Source: Sinotaia quadrata (lineage: Eukaryota > Mollusca > Gastropoda > Architaenioglossa > Viviparidae). Taken from it: 64,000 nucleotides of DNA. The stretch's first letter is position 1. Each line of letters starts with the position of its first letter. Below the pieces are notes generated by a model that searched no databases, was not told the origin of the DNA, and saw only the letters and a program-made list of their open reading frames with translations. Shown piece by piece: positions 1 through 13,299 of the stretch. The position numbers were made by a program, and so were the translations under genes. The DNA is taken from contig CM054182.1 in NCBI GenBank assembly GCA_028829895.1, forward strand, positions 57,148,879 to 57,212,878. The letters are read 5' to 3'.

Positions 1-40
1 ATCTATCTATCTATCTATCTATCTATCTTCCTATCTATCT
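1..40. repeat. TATC microsatellite at window edge
   Basis: Tandem ATCT units with one interruption. The array probably continues to the left of the window. Confidence 0.9.
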
Positions 41-199
41 GGCACTGTGCACATGTGCGACAAACACGCGTTATCTGTCCATATTTATATTAAATATTAT
101 ATTACTTGTTAATGTCAGCGTGACATGACCTTCGGGTACTGATGTGTTTTGTAAGTGCCAGAGATAAAATAACAACTCATGAAGAGAATATTCTAGAAC

Positions 200-1616
200 T
201 TGCTGATGTAATCTAAACAAGTCTTATATGGATGAGCAGCGTTTTATTATCGAGTGGTTAAGATTTACAAGAACGAGACCAGCCAATTGGCTGAGATCAA
301 AGTTTACCTGCTGAAATAATTCTATTCTCTAACACTTTGAATATGGTGTGGCTGAGTCCAGTCATGAAAGGCAGCCATTAGTTTAATGGTGAGTTAAATG
401 ATTGATTAAAAGAGAATTTACTTAGGAATATTTCGTGCATTTTGTAATTTGGCATATTATATTTACGTTTTATGTGAAGATGTATTATGTGAATAGATTA
501 TTGCTTATACAATTGTGAATTTGTTTATTCAGTTTTATCTCCATTGTTTCTTACAATCAAGTCTCAACTTACAGTTTCCTGCAACAGTTTTTATTGGCTT
601 GATACACGCACACAGGAAAATAAATGCAGTATAATAGTTTATGAACAGGTATACTGGAAACAATGTCAAGTGTTTAGCATTCTATACATGAGCATTTTAG
701 TTCACAAATTGTAAAAAAAAATACAGTTTACTCGTGTAATACATCTCTACGCAAAATGCAAGTATAAGAAAACAATATGAAAAATGCATGAAATATTTCT
801 AAGTCCATTCTCTCTCAATCAGTCACTTAACTCACTATTAAGCTAAAGGTTGCCATTCTTGACCAGACTTCTTGCCATACTGAATTCAAGTGATTAGACA
901 ATAGAATTCTCTGCAGCAGGTAAACTTTTGATTTCATCCCATTGGCTGGTCTTTCTCATAAATCGTAACCATTGGATAATAAAACTACTAATCCAGTTGG
1001 AACTGGTTTGGATTGCATCAGCAATTTCTAACATATTCTCAGCTCGAGTTGTTTACTCCAATGCTGACAATTAAAAAACTACCATTATAACAGCAATTTC
1101 AGGTCACTTCTACAATTTAACAATTTATATAACAATTATGTCTAGGGACATTTACTCTGCCACAGAATATAAGACTGTATAAACAGTGAAATTATTCGAA
1201 TGTGGTTTCATGGAAATTTTGATGTAAAATTATATTTTCGTTGCAATTGTTATAAGTATGTTTGTTGATTTCATGAATTTATTGACCTTCTTACACATAT
1301 TAATAACCATATGTTGGAGAGATAGTTGGTGGAGGGGGGGGGGGCTAGCAAAATATAGATTAAAGACGGATTTATCTTTTCCTTTGGTAAGAAGTTTTCC
1401 ACCTACTGAAATATTGTGTGACAGTGAACGTTTGTCTTTAATGTTGTTGAAGAGATAAAACTTTTACACTGCCCGCAGTTCCGCCAAGTCGAGTGGTGTC
1501 TTCTGTAAAATTATTAAAAACATAAATATCTCATCACTTGTAATTAGTTATGGATGATAATGACGATAATAATAATAATAATAATAATCAATAACTATGG
1601 TGGCATAGTGTCACAC
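200..1616. mobile_element. Rearranged copy 1 of the dispersed repeat family
   Basis: Three blocks of the same family are joined here. 200-527 is in plus orientation, 528-1164 repeats the same element part in minus orientation, and 1165-1616 is the 3' part in plus orientation. The minus block ends at 1164 with the shared terminus TGTGGCAGAGTAAA (read on the minus strand). The 3' part ends with an AAT-rich tail and GTGTCACA. The short open frame at 1258-1458 aligns in frame with 45465-45719 in copy 4. No known transposase or reverse transcriptase is recognisable. Confidence 0.75.
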
Positions 1617-1619
1617 CAT

Positions 1620-1904
1620 GTTTTTTCACTTCATGGTTAATAGAGAATTATTTAATACCTAATATCTAATATTAGCTTTTATTCTCTTTGTTGTATGTGT
1701 GCATTTAAAAAAACATTTATGAAGAGTTTCTGAACGAGAATATTCACCCGATCTTTTACCATGACTCACTGAAAGAATAATTGATCGACAATCTCTTTAA
1801 TGGGTAATTAATAATAATATATATATATATTTTTTTTTTCTTCTTCTTCTTGTAATTCATTGTATCACATATATAATACACACACACACATAGAGACACA
1901 CTCA

Positions 1905-1950
<46 letters not shown>

Positions 1951-2142
1951 TGTTTTCTCAAACACAATGCATAAAAGGAAATAAAACACTATTGTATTAT
2001 CTAAAAAATTCAAGATTATACAAATGAATGAAAAATTCTCTTTCCTTTGTGGTTTCTATGGATGCTTTAATGAGACGCTTCGCTATGAGTTTGTTGTCTT
2101 TCACAGAGAATCACTGAAGGATGGTGGCATGTGTGTATGTGT

Positions 2143-2231
<89 letters not shown>

Positions 2232-3040
2232 TGCAGGGTGGGTTAAGTGTAGTGATATCTAAAGGAAAAATCGTGAACGACGGGTTTAGATATTTTTTCC
2301 AAGCCAAGGAGATTATCGGATTACAGTCTGATATTTTTCTTAGCTCACTCGGTCATTTCTTCAGCACGGCTAATTTAGACAGCTAATACAACCCAAAACA
2401 ACTCGATTGCCCATAACAATGATCTTTGTTAAATTTGACTGTAGTTAATTGCAGGAATAATCTATTTATTGCACAATTTTAGTTTGGGGTTATCTTCATT
2501 AATGAATGAAATATATATTTTTATAAATATATCGACTCCAACTATTGCACCCGCGTTTTTGTTGTGACATAATGGGGTGGTAAATCACCCGAGCACACAC
2601 AAATCAGAATACGGTAAGTAGTGCACGCTAGAAGAGCTTATATTACAATTGGCTTGCTTGGCTCACACCTGCGCCCTTACCAACAGAAACAGAATGAAGT
2701 ATGAGGCGAATGAAAACACCCTCCGCCACAGCCACAACAACATTATAAATAGAAATAGAAAATTTAGATAACAGGCATATACTTTACCCTGCTAAATCAG
2801 TTAAAAGACCCTTTCTCGTAAGGGTTTTGGGTTTTCTTAAAAATGTTATATGTTTTTGCTTATGTTTAGAATGTTAAAGAAAATTAACTGCTCACTGAAT
2901 GCGGTAATGTGTAACACAATACTGACAGTCATAGCCTCACGTTCGAAACATCTGCTTTGACTTCACTTCCATCGATTGCATTGGAGATCAGAAGAATTTA
3001 GAGACAAATATTAGCAGCCAAACGTTATTACTCGAAAATC
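1620..3040. other. Intergenic stretch with microsatellites
   Basis: It contains AT repeats (about 1815-1830 and 1908-1947) and a long TG array (2147-2228). The rest is unremarkable AT-rich sequence. Open frames across the TG and AT arrays are repeat artefacts. Confidence 0.75.
2147..2228. repeat. TG microsatellite
   Basis: About 40 uninterrupted TG units. Confidence 0.95.
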
Positions 3041-3045
3041 TCACG

Positions 3046-3325
3046 TACTACATCATCGTGTGCAATGGCGAACAGGATAACTTTGACAAGTACTGACGGA
3101 TATACGTTTTCACTCAAAGCGTCATCACTGATATTACATCATCGTGTTGCAATGGTGAACAGGATAACTTTGACAAGTACTGACGGATATACGTTTTCAC
3201 TCAAAGCGTCATCACTGATATTACATCATCGTGTGCAATGGTGAACAGGATAACTTTGACAAGTACTGACGGATATACGTTTTCACTCAAAGCGTCATCA
3301 CTGATATTACATCATCGTGTGCAAT
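3046..3325. repeat. 86-bp minisatellite, 3.2 units
   Basis: Units start at 3046, 3132, 3219 and 3305 with TACTACATC or TATTACATC. They share AACAGGATAACTTTGACAAG and CACTCAAAGCGTCATC and are nearly identical, so the expansion is recent. Confidence 0.92.
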
Positions 3326-3679
3326 GGCTATCAGAGGAGTTTAGACAATTACTGGTGGTCATACGTTGCTACTGGGATCATCAATTTTAATAAGTAATTA
3401 TATGTTCGTGAACTTTGGCTTTCATAAGACATTAGACAAGTTCCCGTAATCATAGTAGATGTATTAGAAGAGAGTACAACAAATAAATAAAGAAAAAGTC
3501 AAACGCTCCTAAAATAAACATACGAAACAAATAAGCAAACAAACAAAACGAAACAAAATGACTTCGGGTATACTCGATTTAACGTGTTAAATATTGTGTT
3601 TGCAATATAAGTATTTTGCAAACATTATGCTGCTATGCTGACATCATTAAATTAATTTCAGTGCAGAAAATGAAAAAAT

Positions 3680-3862
3680 GGTGATTGTGATGGTGGTGGT
3701 GGTGGTGACGTGTGTGCGTGTGTGGTGTTATGTGCGTGTGTGGTCTTGTGCGTGCGTGCGTGTTGTGTGTGTTTGTGGTGTTGTGTGTTGTGTTGTGTGC
3801 TGTGTCGTGTGTGGTGATGTGTGTGGTATATGTGTGTGGTGTTGTGTATGTGTGTGTTTGTA
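3680..3862. repeat. Degenerate GT-rich low-complexity tract
   Basis: Impure TGTG, TGGTG and TGCG runs. Both strands are open over much of it, which is a composition effect. Confidence 0.85.
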
Positions 3863-3869
3863 TTAGTAG

Positions 3870-6800
3870 TCCATGAATTCGTAATATCAAGTTTCACTGC
3901 GGTGATGATTATTGACAACGTAACACCATTTCACAACAAAAAAGGTAGCAAATTTCGTTCATTTGTTTTTCTGAAGCTTACATAATTTTCAACATCGTCA
4001 AAACTCAGGTAGAGTATAATCGATTGCTCTGTACAACGCTGACACAATCAAAACTTGGAATTAAATTTCACCACTACAAACAACGCCAGCGTCAACAAAC
4101 AAGGCACTCTTTATTACGCAAGACCGTTATTGCACACTACTTTGCGTCTTCGGATTAAGAGGTTGCGTTTCCTTCATTCAGTTGTACACAATTTTCTGTA
4201 CCACGTTTTAGAGTTGTATGAGAATCAACTCAAGTTTCTTGTCACGTTTTGCAATTTTCCCATAAGAACATATAATATTACCTGCGCTAAAAGAACATTT
4301 TAGAAAGTCTTCTTGTGTGCTTGGCCGAAAAAAAGAGAAGAATTTTCCACTTTTAGGAAAAGAAAAGACACCTGCTCGTTCTGATAAAGAAATAAAGTGA
4401 AAGTACTCATCGAACAGAGACGAATTATAGTCGTGTTTAGAGGACTCGCTGAACCAGGTCTGACGAACACGAATGCGGAAAATGAGTACATGTATTATTG
4501 AGCTCGTGCCCTTTCTTTCCTGCCGGGGAGTAGGTCTATTCTCCTCTGTGACAATGACGCCATCAGAAAACGCTATTAATTTTTTTTTCAGTTCGAGGTA
4601 ATATGTGGGACAGAATACGTGATACCTCGGGGTAGAAGTAATTTTTAAATAAATAAATAAGTTCTCAAAGGGCGAGTAAGATAAGTCCAAGTCAGTGACT
4701 AAAATACCGGCGTGAAATTTGGCAGAGCTTTTTGACTGTAGTTTGTGAACTGTGAAAGTCGCCTGCTTTCTGTCGTTTTGTCAGCTTAAAATGAACATTA
4801 CAGGGTCGTTACGCACACCGATCAAAAGACGATCTTTTCTTTAAAGCTATCATGCATGTTTATTTACTTATTTATTTTCTTTAATAAAGCAAACTTTGCA
4901 AATGTGGCGTCACGCAGCGTTTCATTTTAAAAATGTCAGTCTGTCCAATTGTGTGTTCCAATGTAATTTCTTAACGTTACTGATGGCATGAAGAGGATTA
5001 ACAAATCTAATCAATGATTTGTTGTTGTATTTTAATCCTTAATATACAGTAACGCATACACTTCGTGTACTGATGTATTTGTTTAGCAAATGGGTAGGTT
5101 TCTTTATTATTGGTTTTAGTCAGTATCTTACAAATAATGATGTACCTAATATTTAAAATCTAGAACTGTCATATTTTCTTTAATAGACAAGCAAACAACT
5201 TTTGACTGAATTACCGACTTGCAATGATAATTTTACGAGTCCCAGCAAGTCACATTGGTGGATTATTAGCGTTCAGCCGAGCTTTCACGAACACTGAAAT
5301 GTCCCAAACAACTTTCAATTAAATCTTTGTAAATTCCCTTTCGTTCCCATCTTCTTTTGCCATGAATCTTTTGTGTTGTTTTTGTTATTTGCCTTGAGAT
5401 TTGTTTATTATTTTGTGCGGTATCTGTCTTTATTTTGTTTTTGTTGCTATTTATAATTGTTTTCCTCCCCACTGACTGAATTATGACGAGCACGACATAT
5501 ATTTTATATTTGCTCGTAACATTGTCATAGGCACTACTCGCAGATAAAGCGTTAGGCAAGCAAAGAAGTGAACAGGAAAAAAAATTAAATGGTTTATAGG
5601 TGAATCAAACAAAACAAGAAAAAGTAACTCTGAGAGTCTACACCTTAGCTCAAAAGCCTTAATCAGGGCAGTGAAATAATATTGTTGTTATTAATAACAG
5701 TGTTTACCTGATGAAGGCCGAGGCTATTTTGGCGAACTTCGATTCTTGTAATTGTTTTTGTTTCGTAAGCATGTTTTGAGTTTCCATGTTGGAATTCATT
5801 TTATTTCATTTTTTTTAATTGAAGGCATACATATTTTCGCACAGGAATGCACGCAGCCAGAGCCACAGCCACATGAATATGATGCAAAATTCAGTCGTAT
5901 ATGCCAGCAAACAAGTATATTAAAATATTTTTAAAAGAATTTTTAAATTGCACAAACGAAATAATAACAAACAAATTATTGACATCTGCACGTAGCAAAT
6001 ATTTCCCCAAGAAATATGTCTCACTAGCAGAATGTTCAAGTATTTTCAACAACGTTCTGCGCTCTGACGACAGAAATTAATATTAAGGGACTCTATTCGA
6101 TCCTATATTGTAGAAAGGAGCAACAACTCTGTGTTCAGTTTACAACAACAAAATAAATACCCCGCTCAAAAGCAAACAAACAATCAAAACTACCTTGTCT
6201 TACTGTAGCACAAGTTAAGGAGATTAGCAGAGTTAAAGGGATATATTAGCCATGGATCCAATTAATGCCAATGTTTAGTCTTAAAACCGTTCTACTTGTA
6301 AGACGAGTGTTTTAACTATCACTGAAGTGATTTTGTAGTAGTATAAATTTGCACTGGCGAAGTGCAGAATAACGTATTTAAGTGAATTTGTAGTAATAGT
6401 AACAACATTGCTAAAGTACAGAATTAGTTACACTTAAGTAACGTTTCAGTAGAATTAATTTGCAATGGTGAAATGCAGAATAAAATGGAATGAAGTGACT
6501 TTGTATTAGTAATAAATTGCGCTGATAAAGTTAAGAACAGTTTTCATGAGAATAAATCTGAAAAAGTTATTATTAATATGAACAGTGACAATTTTTGTGA
6601 GTGCGTGCATCTGTTTTTTTTTTTTTTTTTTGTATTATGTGTACACATGTGCATAGGTGTGCTGAAAGGCACTCTATGATTTTATTAGCATTGTGCTGAT
6701 ACAGAAAATCAGTATAGAAATCTACCAATATTTCATTCATTTTCACACATGAGACACGTACAGCATTTATTTAGAACCAACAAACTACATTTAAACAAAA

Positions 6801-7015
6801 TACACAAGGGAGACAGAATAAAGGTGAATAACTCTTGAGTGACAGCATTATTCTTGTTGTTTATTTGTTAGCTATGATGACAAGTATAATAATCACGTGG
6901 GATTTATAGTAATTAAACAAATTAGTGGAAATTGATTAATATTATGTTAACTAATGTATGGACATTAATCCTTTGTGTGAACTGAAGTATTGATGTCAAT
7001 GTGAGGAGCCGTTAA
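3870..7015. other. Intergenic, no gene seen
   Basis: AT-rich, mostly unique sequence. A diverged repeat of about 60-80 bases with GTAGTA..AAATTTGCACTGG is faint at 6320-6540, and a poly-T lies near 6614. The open frame at 4208-4690 (minus, 160 codons) shows no domain I recognise and no coding support. Confidence 0.6.
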
Positions 7016-7020
7016 CTGTC

Positions 7021-7085
7021 ATGCGTCTTTATCTCTGTCATGTGTCTTTATCTCTGTCATGTGTCCTTATCTCTATTATGTGTCG
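7021..7085. repeat. 19-bp minisatellite
   Basis: About four units of GTCATGTGTCTTTATCTCT with small changes. Confidence 0.85.
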
Positions 7086-7559
7086 TTGACTCTCATGTTT
7101 CTCTTTCTGTCGTTCTGTCATTGTCTGTCAGGTTTATTTGTCATGCTTATCGAACATCACTGCAACATGTTTTATCTATCTATCTATTCAACAGTAAACA
7201 GACCAAACACGGATATGCAGTCGTGAGTTTATTATATACGAGCCAGTGTTTTCGAAAGGCCCAATCATAGTTAATCCCTTTACCTACTAAATCAATCCAT
7301 TTCACTCATGCACGCACGCACATAAAAGTCACTACGGTTCGGTTCTACCTCACCAACTGTTTTCGGTTACCTCCCTTTCTTCACAGAAGTCGACCTATCC
7401 CCATTTCTTACTGCTTGCCCGTTCCTGATGCATAGTGCTTTGCTTGCTGTATGGTTTCATCTTCTTCGGTTTAAAAAAAAAAAAAAAATTTACAGCTATC
7501 TTCGTAAAGATGAAAGCTATCGCTGGTGATAGCCATAATTACGTGGCGTGTAATTAAAC

Positions 7560-8480
7560 GCTTCGTCGATAAAAGAGATGCTCATTTAGATGGAAGGCAG
7601 CCCGAGCCAAGACGCCCAAATGCCGAAGGTCGTAAGTGAAACATTACGTTGCCTCTGACTAAAGAGGGATGGCAGAATCGATCCTGGCCGGCGTGAAAGG
7701 CATGATTTCTAGGGTTAAATGAAAGGAATAAAAGCGAAATTATCCTCGTCTTGCCCCACCACCGTTCCTCTCGGCGTTCTTGCATTCAATAGTTTTCTTT
7801 TAAATTTTGTGTTTATTTATTTTTTTTTTTTTTTATTACAGTGTTGTTGTTAAGAGAATACCGTGACGTTACTCTCTGCCAGAGATGAAAGCAGAAGAAA
7901 GCAATAGGCAGGACTGACGACTTCTCGCTAGGGACACCATAGCCCGTGCTCCAACCGGCGTATCAAAGAACTTGCATACTATCTTCCTGGGTTGGGCGGC
8001 CAACATCAAAGCAAATCATGCGGTTTAAATGCAAACACTCGTGTAAGGCTAAGGGCGATATAGAGTCAGGGCCCGAGTTTCTTGCGAACATTATGAACAT
8101 TTGCATGTCCACGGCGTTTTGCATAGAATTCGGTCTTGTAGACGAAGAAGAGAGTCGGCCTCGAATTGAACAACACAACCGCTGACTTTCGAGCCGAGAA
8201 ATACTGTATACAGTGTACCGCTCAGCAGAACTCGTACGATGAGGTTCCAATTAAGCGAGGACGTCAAATGGAATCGAACTGTGCGTTCATGTTCTCTCCC
8301 GGTTCTGACTTTCTTGGACGATACTTCGCAAAGACGTAAGCAAAAGAGAAAAAAAAAAACAACCGCGACGACCTGCTCGAAAGATTGTAGAGACATCGTC
8401 TCTACACTTTTTTCGTCTTCCGGATTCAATGTGTACACTTGTGTAAGTCTTTCAAACTTCGTCTCATTTCCAGTTATCGT
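7560..8480. other. CpG-richer unique block, function unknown
   Basis: The sequence is clearly richer in G+C and CpG than its surroundings and free of tandem repeats. Several medium open frames overlap on both strands (for example 7946-8185 plus and 8091-8438 minus) but resemble no family I know. It lies 8.5-9.4 kb upstream of the Wnt1 start. It could be a regulatory element or an exon of another transcript. Confidence 0.4.
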
Positions 8481-9119
8481 TCTTGTGCGACGCCTACCGA
8501 AAACTAATGAGCATTCCCTGCGTCTTTCTTATCTCCCCTCTCTCCACCATACACACACAAGGCTCGGTTAGAATTGGATATAAATATATATACCCATCCC
8601 AACATTTTTTGATGAAGTATGATGACGCAATCATTCGATGTGTTGGTTTTTCCACTACAGTGATTCATAGAGCTTGTGAGCGGTTTTTGAAATGTTTCGA
8701 TTCGCTGGCTCACAACAATAACAAAAACCCCTTCATTCTTAGTCATTGAGACCTAAAGAAAAGAACACCAGGAGAGTGAACGAGGGGGTAAATTGAAGAT
8801 AAAATGTAATGGCTCCATTATATTAATTTTTATTACTTGCTTTAAAAGAAATAAACTACTTCACTACTTCAGGAACTTCCCTCCACCCCCATCCCGCATC
8901 AGTTAGTAGAGCGCTAGTCTGTCGTACTTTATAATATCGTTGTCTTCATATTCGTTTTCATGAAATTTTCCGTCCTCTGACACGAGTGAAGAGTGAAGAG
9001 TGCTGGGTGAAGAAGATATTACTTACAAAACTGTGAAGTGATTATTGCAACATATAATCAGTATAAAGTCGATATAGTACTTACAAAAGGCAAGCGATAC
9101 ACATAAAAGAACTGATGAA

Positions 9120-9335
9120 GTCATTATAGAAATGAGGCAGTGGTTAATGTACAAGTCATTACCGAAATGAGGCATTGGTTAACGTACAAGTCATTATCGA
9201 AATGAAGCAGTGGTGGTTAACGCACAAGTCATTATCGAAATGAGACAGTGGTGGTTAACGCACAAGTCATTATCGAAATGAAGCAGTGGTTAAAGTACAA
9301 GTCATTATCGAAATGAGGCAGTGGTTAAAGTACAA
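9120..9335. repeat. 35/38-bp minisatellite, six units
   Basis: Units read GTCATTATCGAAATGAGGCA followed by GTGGTTAA and TACAA. Two middle units carry an extra GGT, making them 38 bases. Confidence 0.93.
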
Positions 9336-9953
9336 GAATGATATAAATTCCATGCACAAAGGAGTGCAGGAGTGTCAGTAAGTAACCCGTATGCACTCAT
9401 AATCGCAATGCAGGCCTATAGTCAGTACGGTGAATGCTGACCTGGTTTTTATTGAGTTACAAAAACAGGTCTTTCAATACAATCACGTCCATTATTCGTC
9501 ATAATATCATTAGTAACAGTACTGACGTAAAAACTAGTGCACGTAGCAGACACTCATCCAGTTTAAATGAACGTAATTATGAGTGCGTATGGTTGCACAA
9601 ATGCATAAGTACGACTTACCTAGAAGAACACGTTTAAATATTAAACGTTTTCTTTATTTTATTTGTTGTAGTATTTCGGAACCGCCAAAAAGTCACTCTT
9701 TTTCACCGTCGAATAGGTCATGCTCTTGAACAAAATGCCTCGAGAAATAAAAACAATAATACATTATTTTGTTTGTTTATTTTCCCAAAGATTACCTTTA
9801 TTTTAAACGTGTAACATGCTGAAGCTGTTAGTTCATTCAATTAATTATCGATCTCTCTCTATATATATAAATCGAGGTTCTGATGTTTCGGTCTATTTCT
9901 GACTTGTTCCCATAAACTTATAACAATCGAAATGCGCTGTATATAGAGATATT

Positions 9954-10103
9954 GAAGTTGTAAAGACTGATAACATAGGACATGCAGTGCGTGTACAGAA
10001 ATTACAGTTGTAAGGGCTGATAATATGCGACATGCAGTGTCTGTATAGAAATTACAGTTGTAAGGGCTGATAATATGCGATATGCAGTGTCTGTACAGAA
10101 ATT
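9954..10103. repeat. 50-bp minisatellite, three units
   Basis: Units start at 9954, 10004 and 10054 and contain GTTGTAAGGGCTGATAA and ACATGCAGTGTCTGTA. Confidence 0.93.
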
Positions 10104-10263
10104 ATATTTTCAAAGGGATCTAGTCTTTCCTTTCTGTGAACTAATACTAAGCAAGACTGTCGAATCTAAGGATTCAAGTGGAAAGACAACCGCATTTCCA
10201 AGTTCTCACAAAGCGCTTGTTTCAACATACTACTGGTTTGTAAATACAATCTTATATAAATAA

Positions 10264-10340
<77 letters not shown>

Positions 10341-10370
10341 CAGATTGGGGTGGTGGTGGTGGTGGTGTAA
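10264..10370. repeat. TG microsatellite with GGT tail
   Basis: About 37 TG units interrupted once, followed after a short unique spacer by a short TGG run. Confidence 0.95.
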
Positions 10371-10371
10371 A

Positions 10372-13185
10372 TATGTGGACTATAAGAATATTTATGATAT
10401 CGCAATCTTACTGGTAAAGTGTTTTATGTAGAATATCATTTCAATTGGTAATGAGAACACCAGACCAGCTTTGAGTCTTTGCAAGAGAAATATTTAAATA
10501 GGAATGTAAAAGGAGCGAAGTGTCACATTATGACTGGATGTAAAGACCGTAGAAATGAATATTTTGCTAAGTACAAACGGGACCAGAGAATATTGTTGTA
10601 ATTTTAAATTTAAAGTAATTACTATAAAGTTATAATGTCACTGCTTAGTTTAACGTGTAATAATGAATTCTCTTTGTTTAGTTAACACATTCTATAAAAG
10701 TAATTTTTAAAATTAGAAAATTGTAACAAATACCACTCAGATAAATTAAAGGATACGGCAGATTTTGTGTGGCCATTGTAAACGAATAAACATTAAAAAT
10801 CAAGAACAGGAAAACAAGACGTGAAGCAAAGTGTAACTAACAAATACAACGACAATATAGATCAACATATCCATGAGATGTATTTTTTTCTCGCAAAGAA
10901 AAGATGAAACCTTAAAACATGGGGGGAGGGGGGAGGACCTCATTCCAAGTGTAAATGTCTAGCCGGGAGGATGTGTCACAGCAATCTAGTGACCAGCGAC
11001 CAGTGAAAGGCCAGCGCCCATCGTACTGCCTGACTGGTTTCACTTTTCAGAGAGTGCACGCGACTCCCTAAGGTCGTACCTTTTCTTCCTTCTTTTTTTT
11101 TTTTTGTTTTTGTACTTCCTTTTGTTTTCATAATAACGAAAAGTATTTCGTTAGAATGTCAGGGTAAAACATAATGGTGCTAATTAACTTTTACAAATGC
11201 AGACTATGGGATGAGGTTGGAATTGGTGCGCATTCATGCATGGAGAATGCGTACTCCGCCTGTTTGGGCCATTCGTCCTAAAATTTCACATGGCGTTCAA
11301 TGATGAGTAAGAAGCCCGAGACGGTACCACCCATTTGTAGCTACAAATTGGAAAACTAGCAAGATCCATCCTTTACGGGGTGGGGGGGGGGTGGGGGGGA
11401 GATCATGACACTGACTTCCAGACGAAGGAGTGGGACTAAATGAAAGGGAGGTAATTCAATTATGTATTCAATGATAGTGTTTCATTGCGCATCTCTTTCT
11501 ATAACACACCGATTCTTGCTTTTTATATGTTATGTTTAAAAAAGGGAGATAATTAAAACATGAAATAAGTATCAGTGAGCCTAATGGGTAATGTAAATTA
11601 AAGTGAAGTAGATAAAATATTAGTTTAATAATACAGTATCACTAATCTTAATGGGTTTATAAATGGAAAGGGGGTGATTCAAATAACAATTTAAAAATAC
11701 GGTATTACTATGTATACGATAATATAAAATTTCTATATGCTGCCGATTTAATTGAATGATTATTGTTTCTAACCAGTCGCTCCAAATATATTCACATAAA
11801 TTGTTACTTTCAAGAAATTTATTTTAGAAGATAACGTGAAGTGAAATAATAAAGTAAATAAATAAATATTACACAGTTAGATTAAACGAAAAAGAATTTC
11901 TGTTTGCTCAAGAAGCAGCAGGACGAAAGAGGAACAATAAATACTTGCTTGAGAAAACAATTAGCGGCGTGCAAATTAGAAAACAAAGTAGTATTGGTAA
12001 GATTAAAACATGTTCATATGTAAATCTGATTGAAATAATTTACTAAATGCAACTGATAAGACAAAAATTGTTCATAATTGATAAAGTGATTTATATTTTT
12101 TCATAGAGCTAAACTTGAAGCAAAAGTACCACTCCTTAGAGGCTTAGTCACAAGATAATCACACAACACAGATACACACTCCCACACATACATATGTAAG
12201 CAATATACAGACATATTCACATATGTAATGCATACATACACATATAATCATATATACACCAAACATACTTAAACACTCACACTTAACACACATTTACAAA
12301 CACATAAATTCATGCACACTGTATTTAAGCCATTCTCAAATTAAACTAAAATTACAGCAAAAGAAAAATAGTATTACACTAATAAAGGCTCACATTCACA
12401 AATACATGAAAATATTCATGATTTTGTTTTAAATTAAATAAAATTGTTCACTTTGCAAAATACTGGCTTTAATAAATCATAATCATGTTAAAAAACAATT
12501 AGTTATTTCATTGTGGCTAAATTAAAATAGCTGAAAACGCAATTACACGTACTTACGTGTTTCCTACTGAGAGTAGTTTAAGAAACTGTTGCTTATTTAT
12601 TCAATATTTTCTGTCATAGTATGAAAAGGGCTTATTTGCAATTAAGTTAGAGTACTCATAATTTTAAATATTGATATTAGTGCTCCTGTAATAAAACATA
12701 AACTTAAACGCATAATAAACACACACAGTAACAGTTAGTGTTTTTCTCTAAACAAAGAATTGTTACTTAGATGCCATTTATTTGTTACACAAATAAGCCA
12801 AGGAATATATAGTAAACTATAGAAAGAAAAAACATGGTATTGATTATATTACTTCACAAAATACGTTGCGCCGTTAGTTTCAAAATATAAATTTTAAATT
12901 TATAAATATAAAATTTTAAAATATCGTCAGTGGGATTTAATTTTAAATTGTAAAATCTATGCAGTAAGCGTTTATATTTTAACAACCCGTCAAGACGATC
13001 GTCATACTGGCCAAGTGGAACTGGTTTCTATCAGCCATCGAGAACTGAAGTATTTGATATAATTCCCTGTATACCTGCGTTTTCGTTTGATTATTATTTG
13101 TTAATATTTTGAGAAATAACACTATTTTCGCATGCATCTTGCTATTTTAAGTGATTTGTGTTTCTGTTGTGCGTTTCTTTTCGCA
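10372..13185. other. Intergenic, no gene seen
   Basis: AT-rich sequence without long open frames. A short CpG-bearing patch at 10950-11080 and G-runs at 11379-11399 stand out. 12150-12310 is rich in ACACATA but not a regular array. Confidence 0.6.
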
Positions 13186-13188
13186 ATA

Positions 13189-13297
13189 CTCCTTTTAACT
13201 ACTCTCAGATGTGTTAGGCATATTTTAAAATATTTAGTAATAGGACAATCTCCTTTTAACTACTCTCAGATGTGTTAGGCATCTTTTAAAATATTTC
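13189..13297. repeat. ~60-bp duplication
   Basis: CTCCTTTTAACTACTCTCAG with GTGTTAGGCAT appears at 13189 and again at about 13250. Confidence 0.9.
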
Positions 13298-13299
13298 GG

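Noticed and set aside
2024..2386. 120-codon open frame over the TG array
   Set aside because: The open frame is caused by the Val-Cys repeat from TG units. The flanks show no domain, and the opposite strand is open too.
4208..4690. 160-codon minus-strand open frame
   Set aside because: No recognisable domain, overlapping frames are also open, and composition is like the surrounding noncoding sequence. It could be chance.
8895..8930. tRNA-like string (CAGTTAGTAGAGCGCTAGTC)
   Set aside because: It resembles a tRNA D-arm and A box, but no B box, anticodon arm or acceptor pairing follows. At most a SINE remnant.
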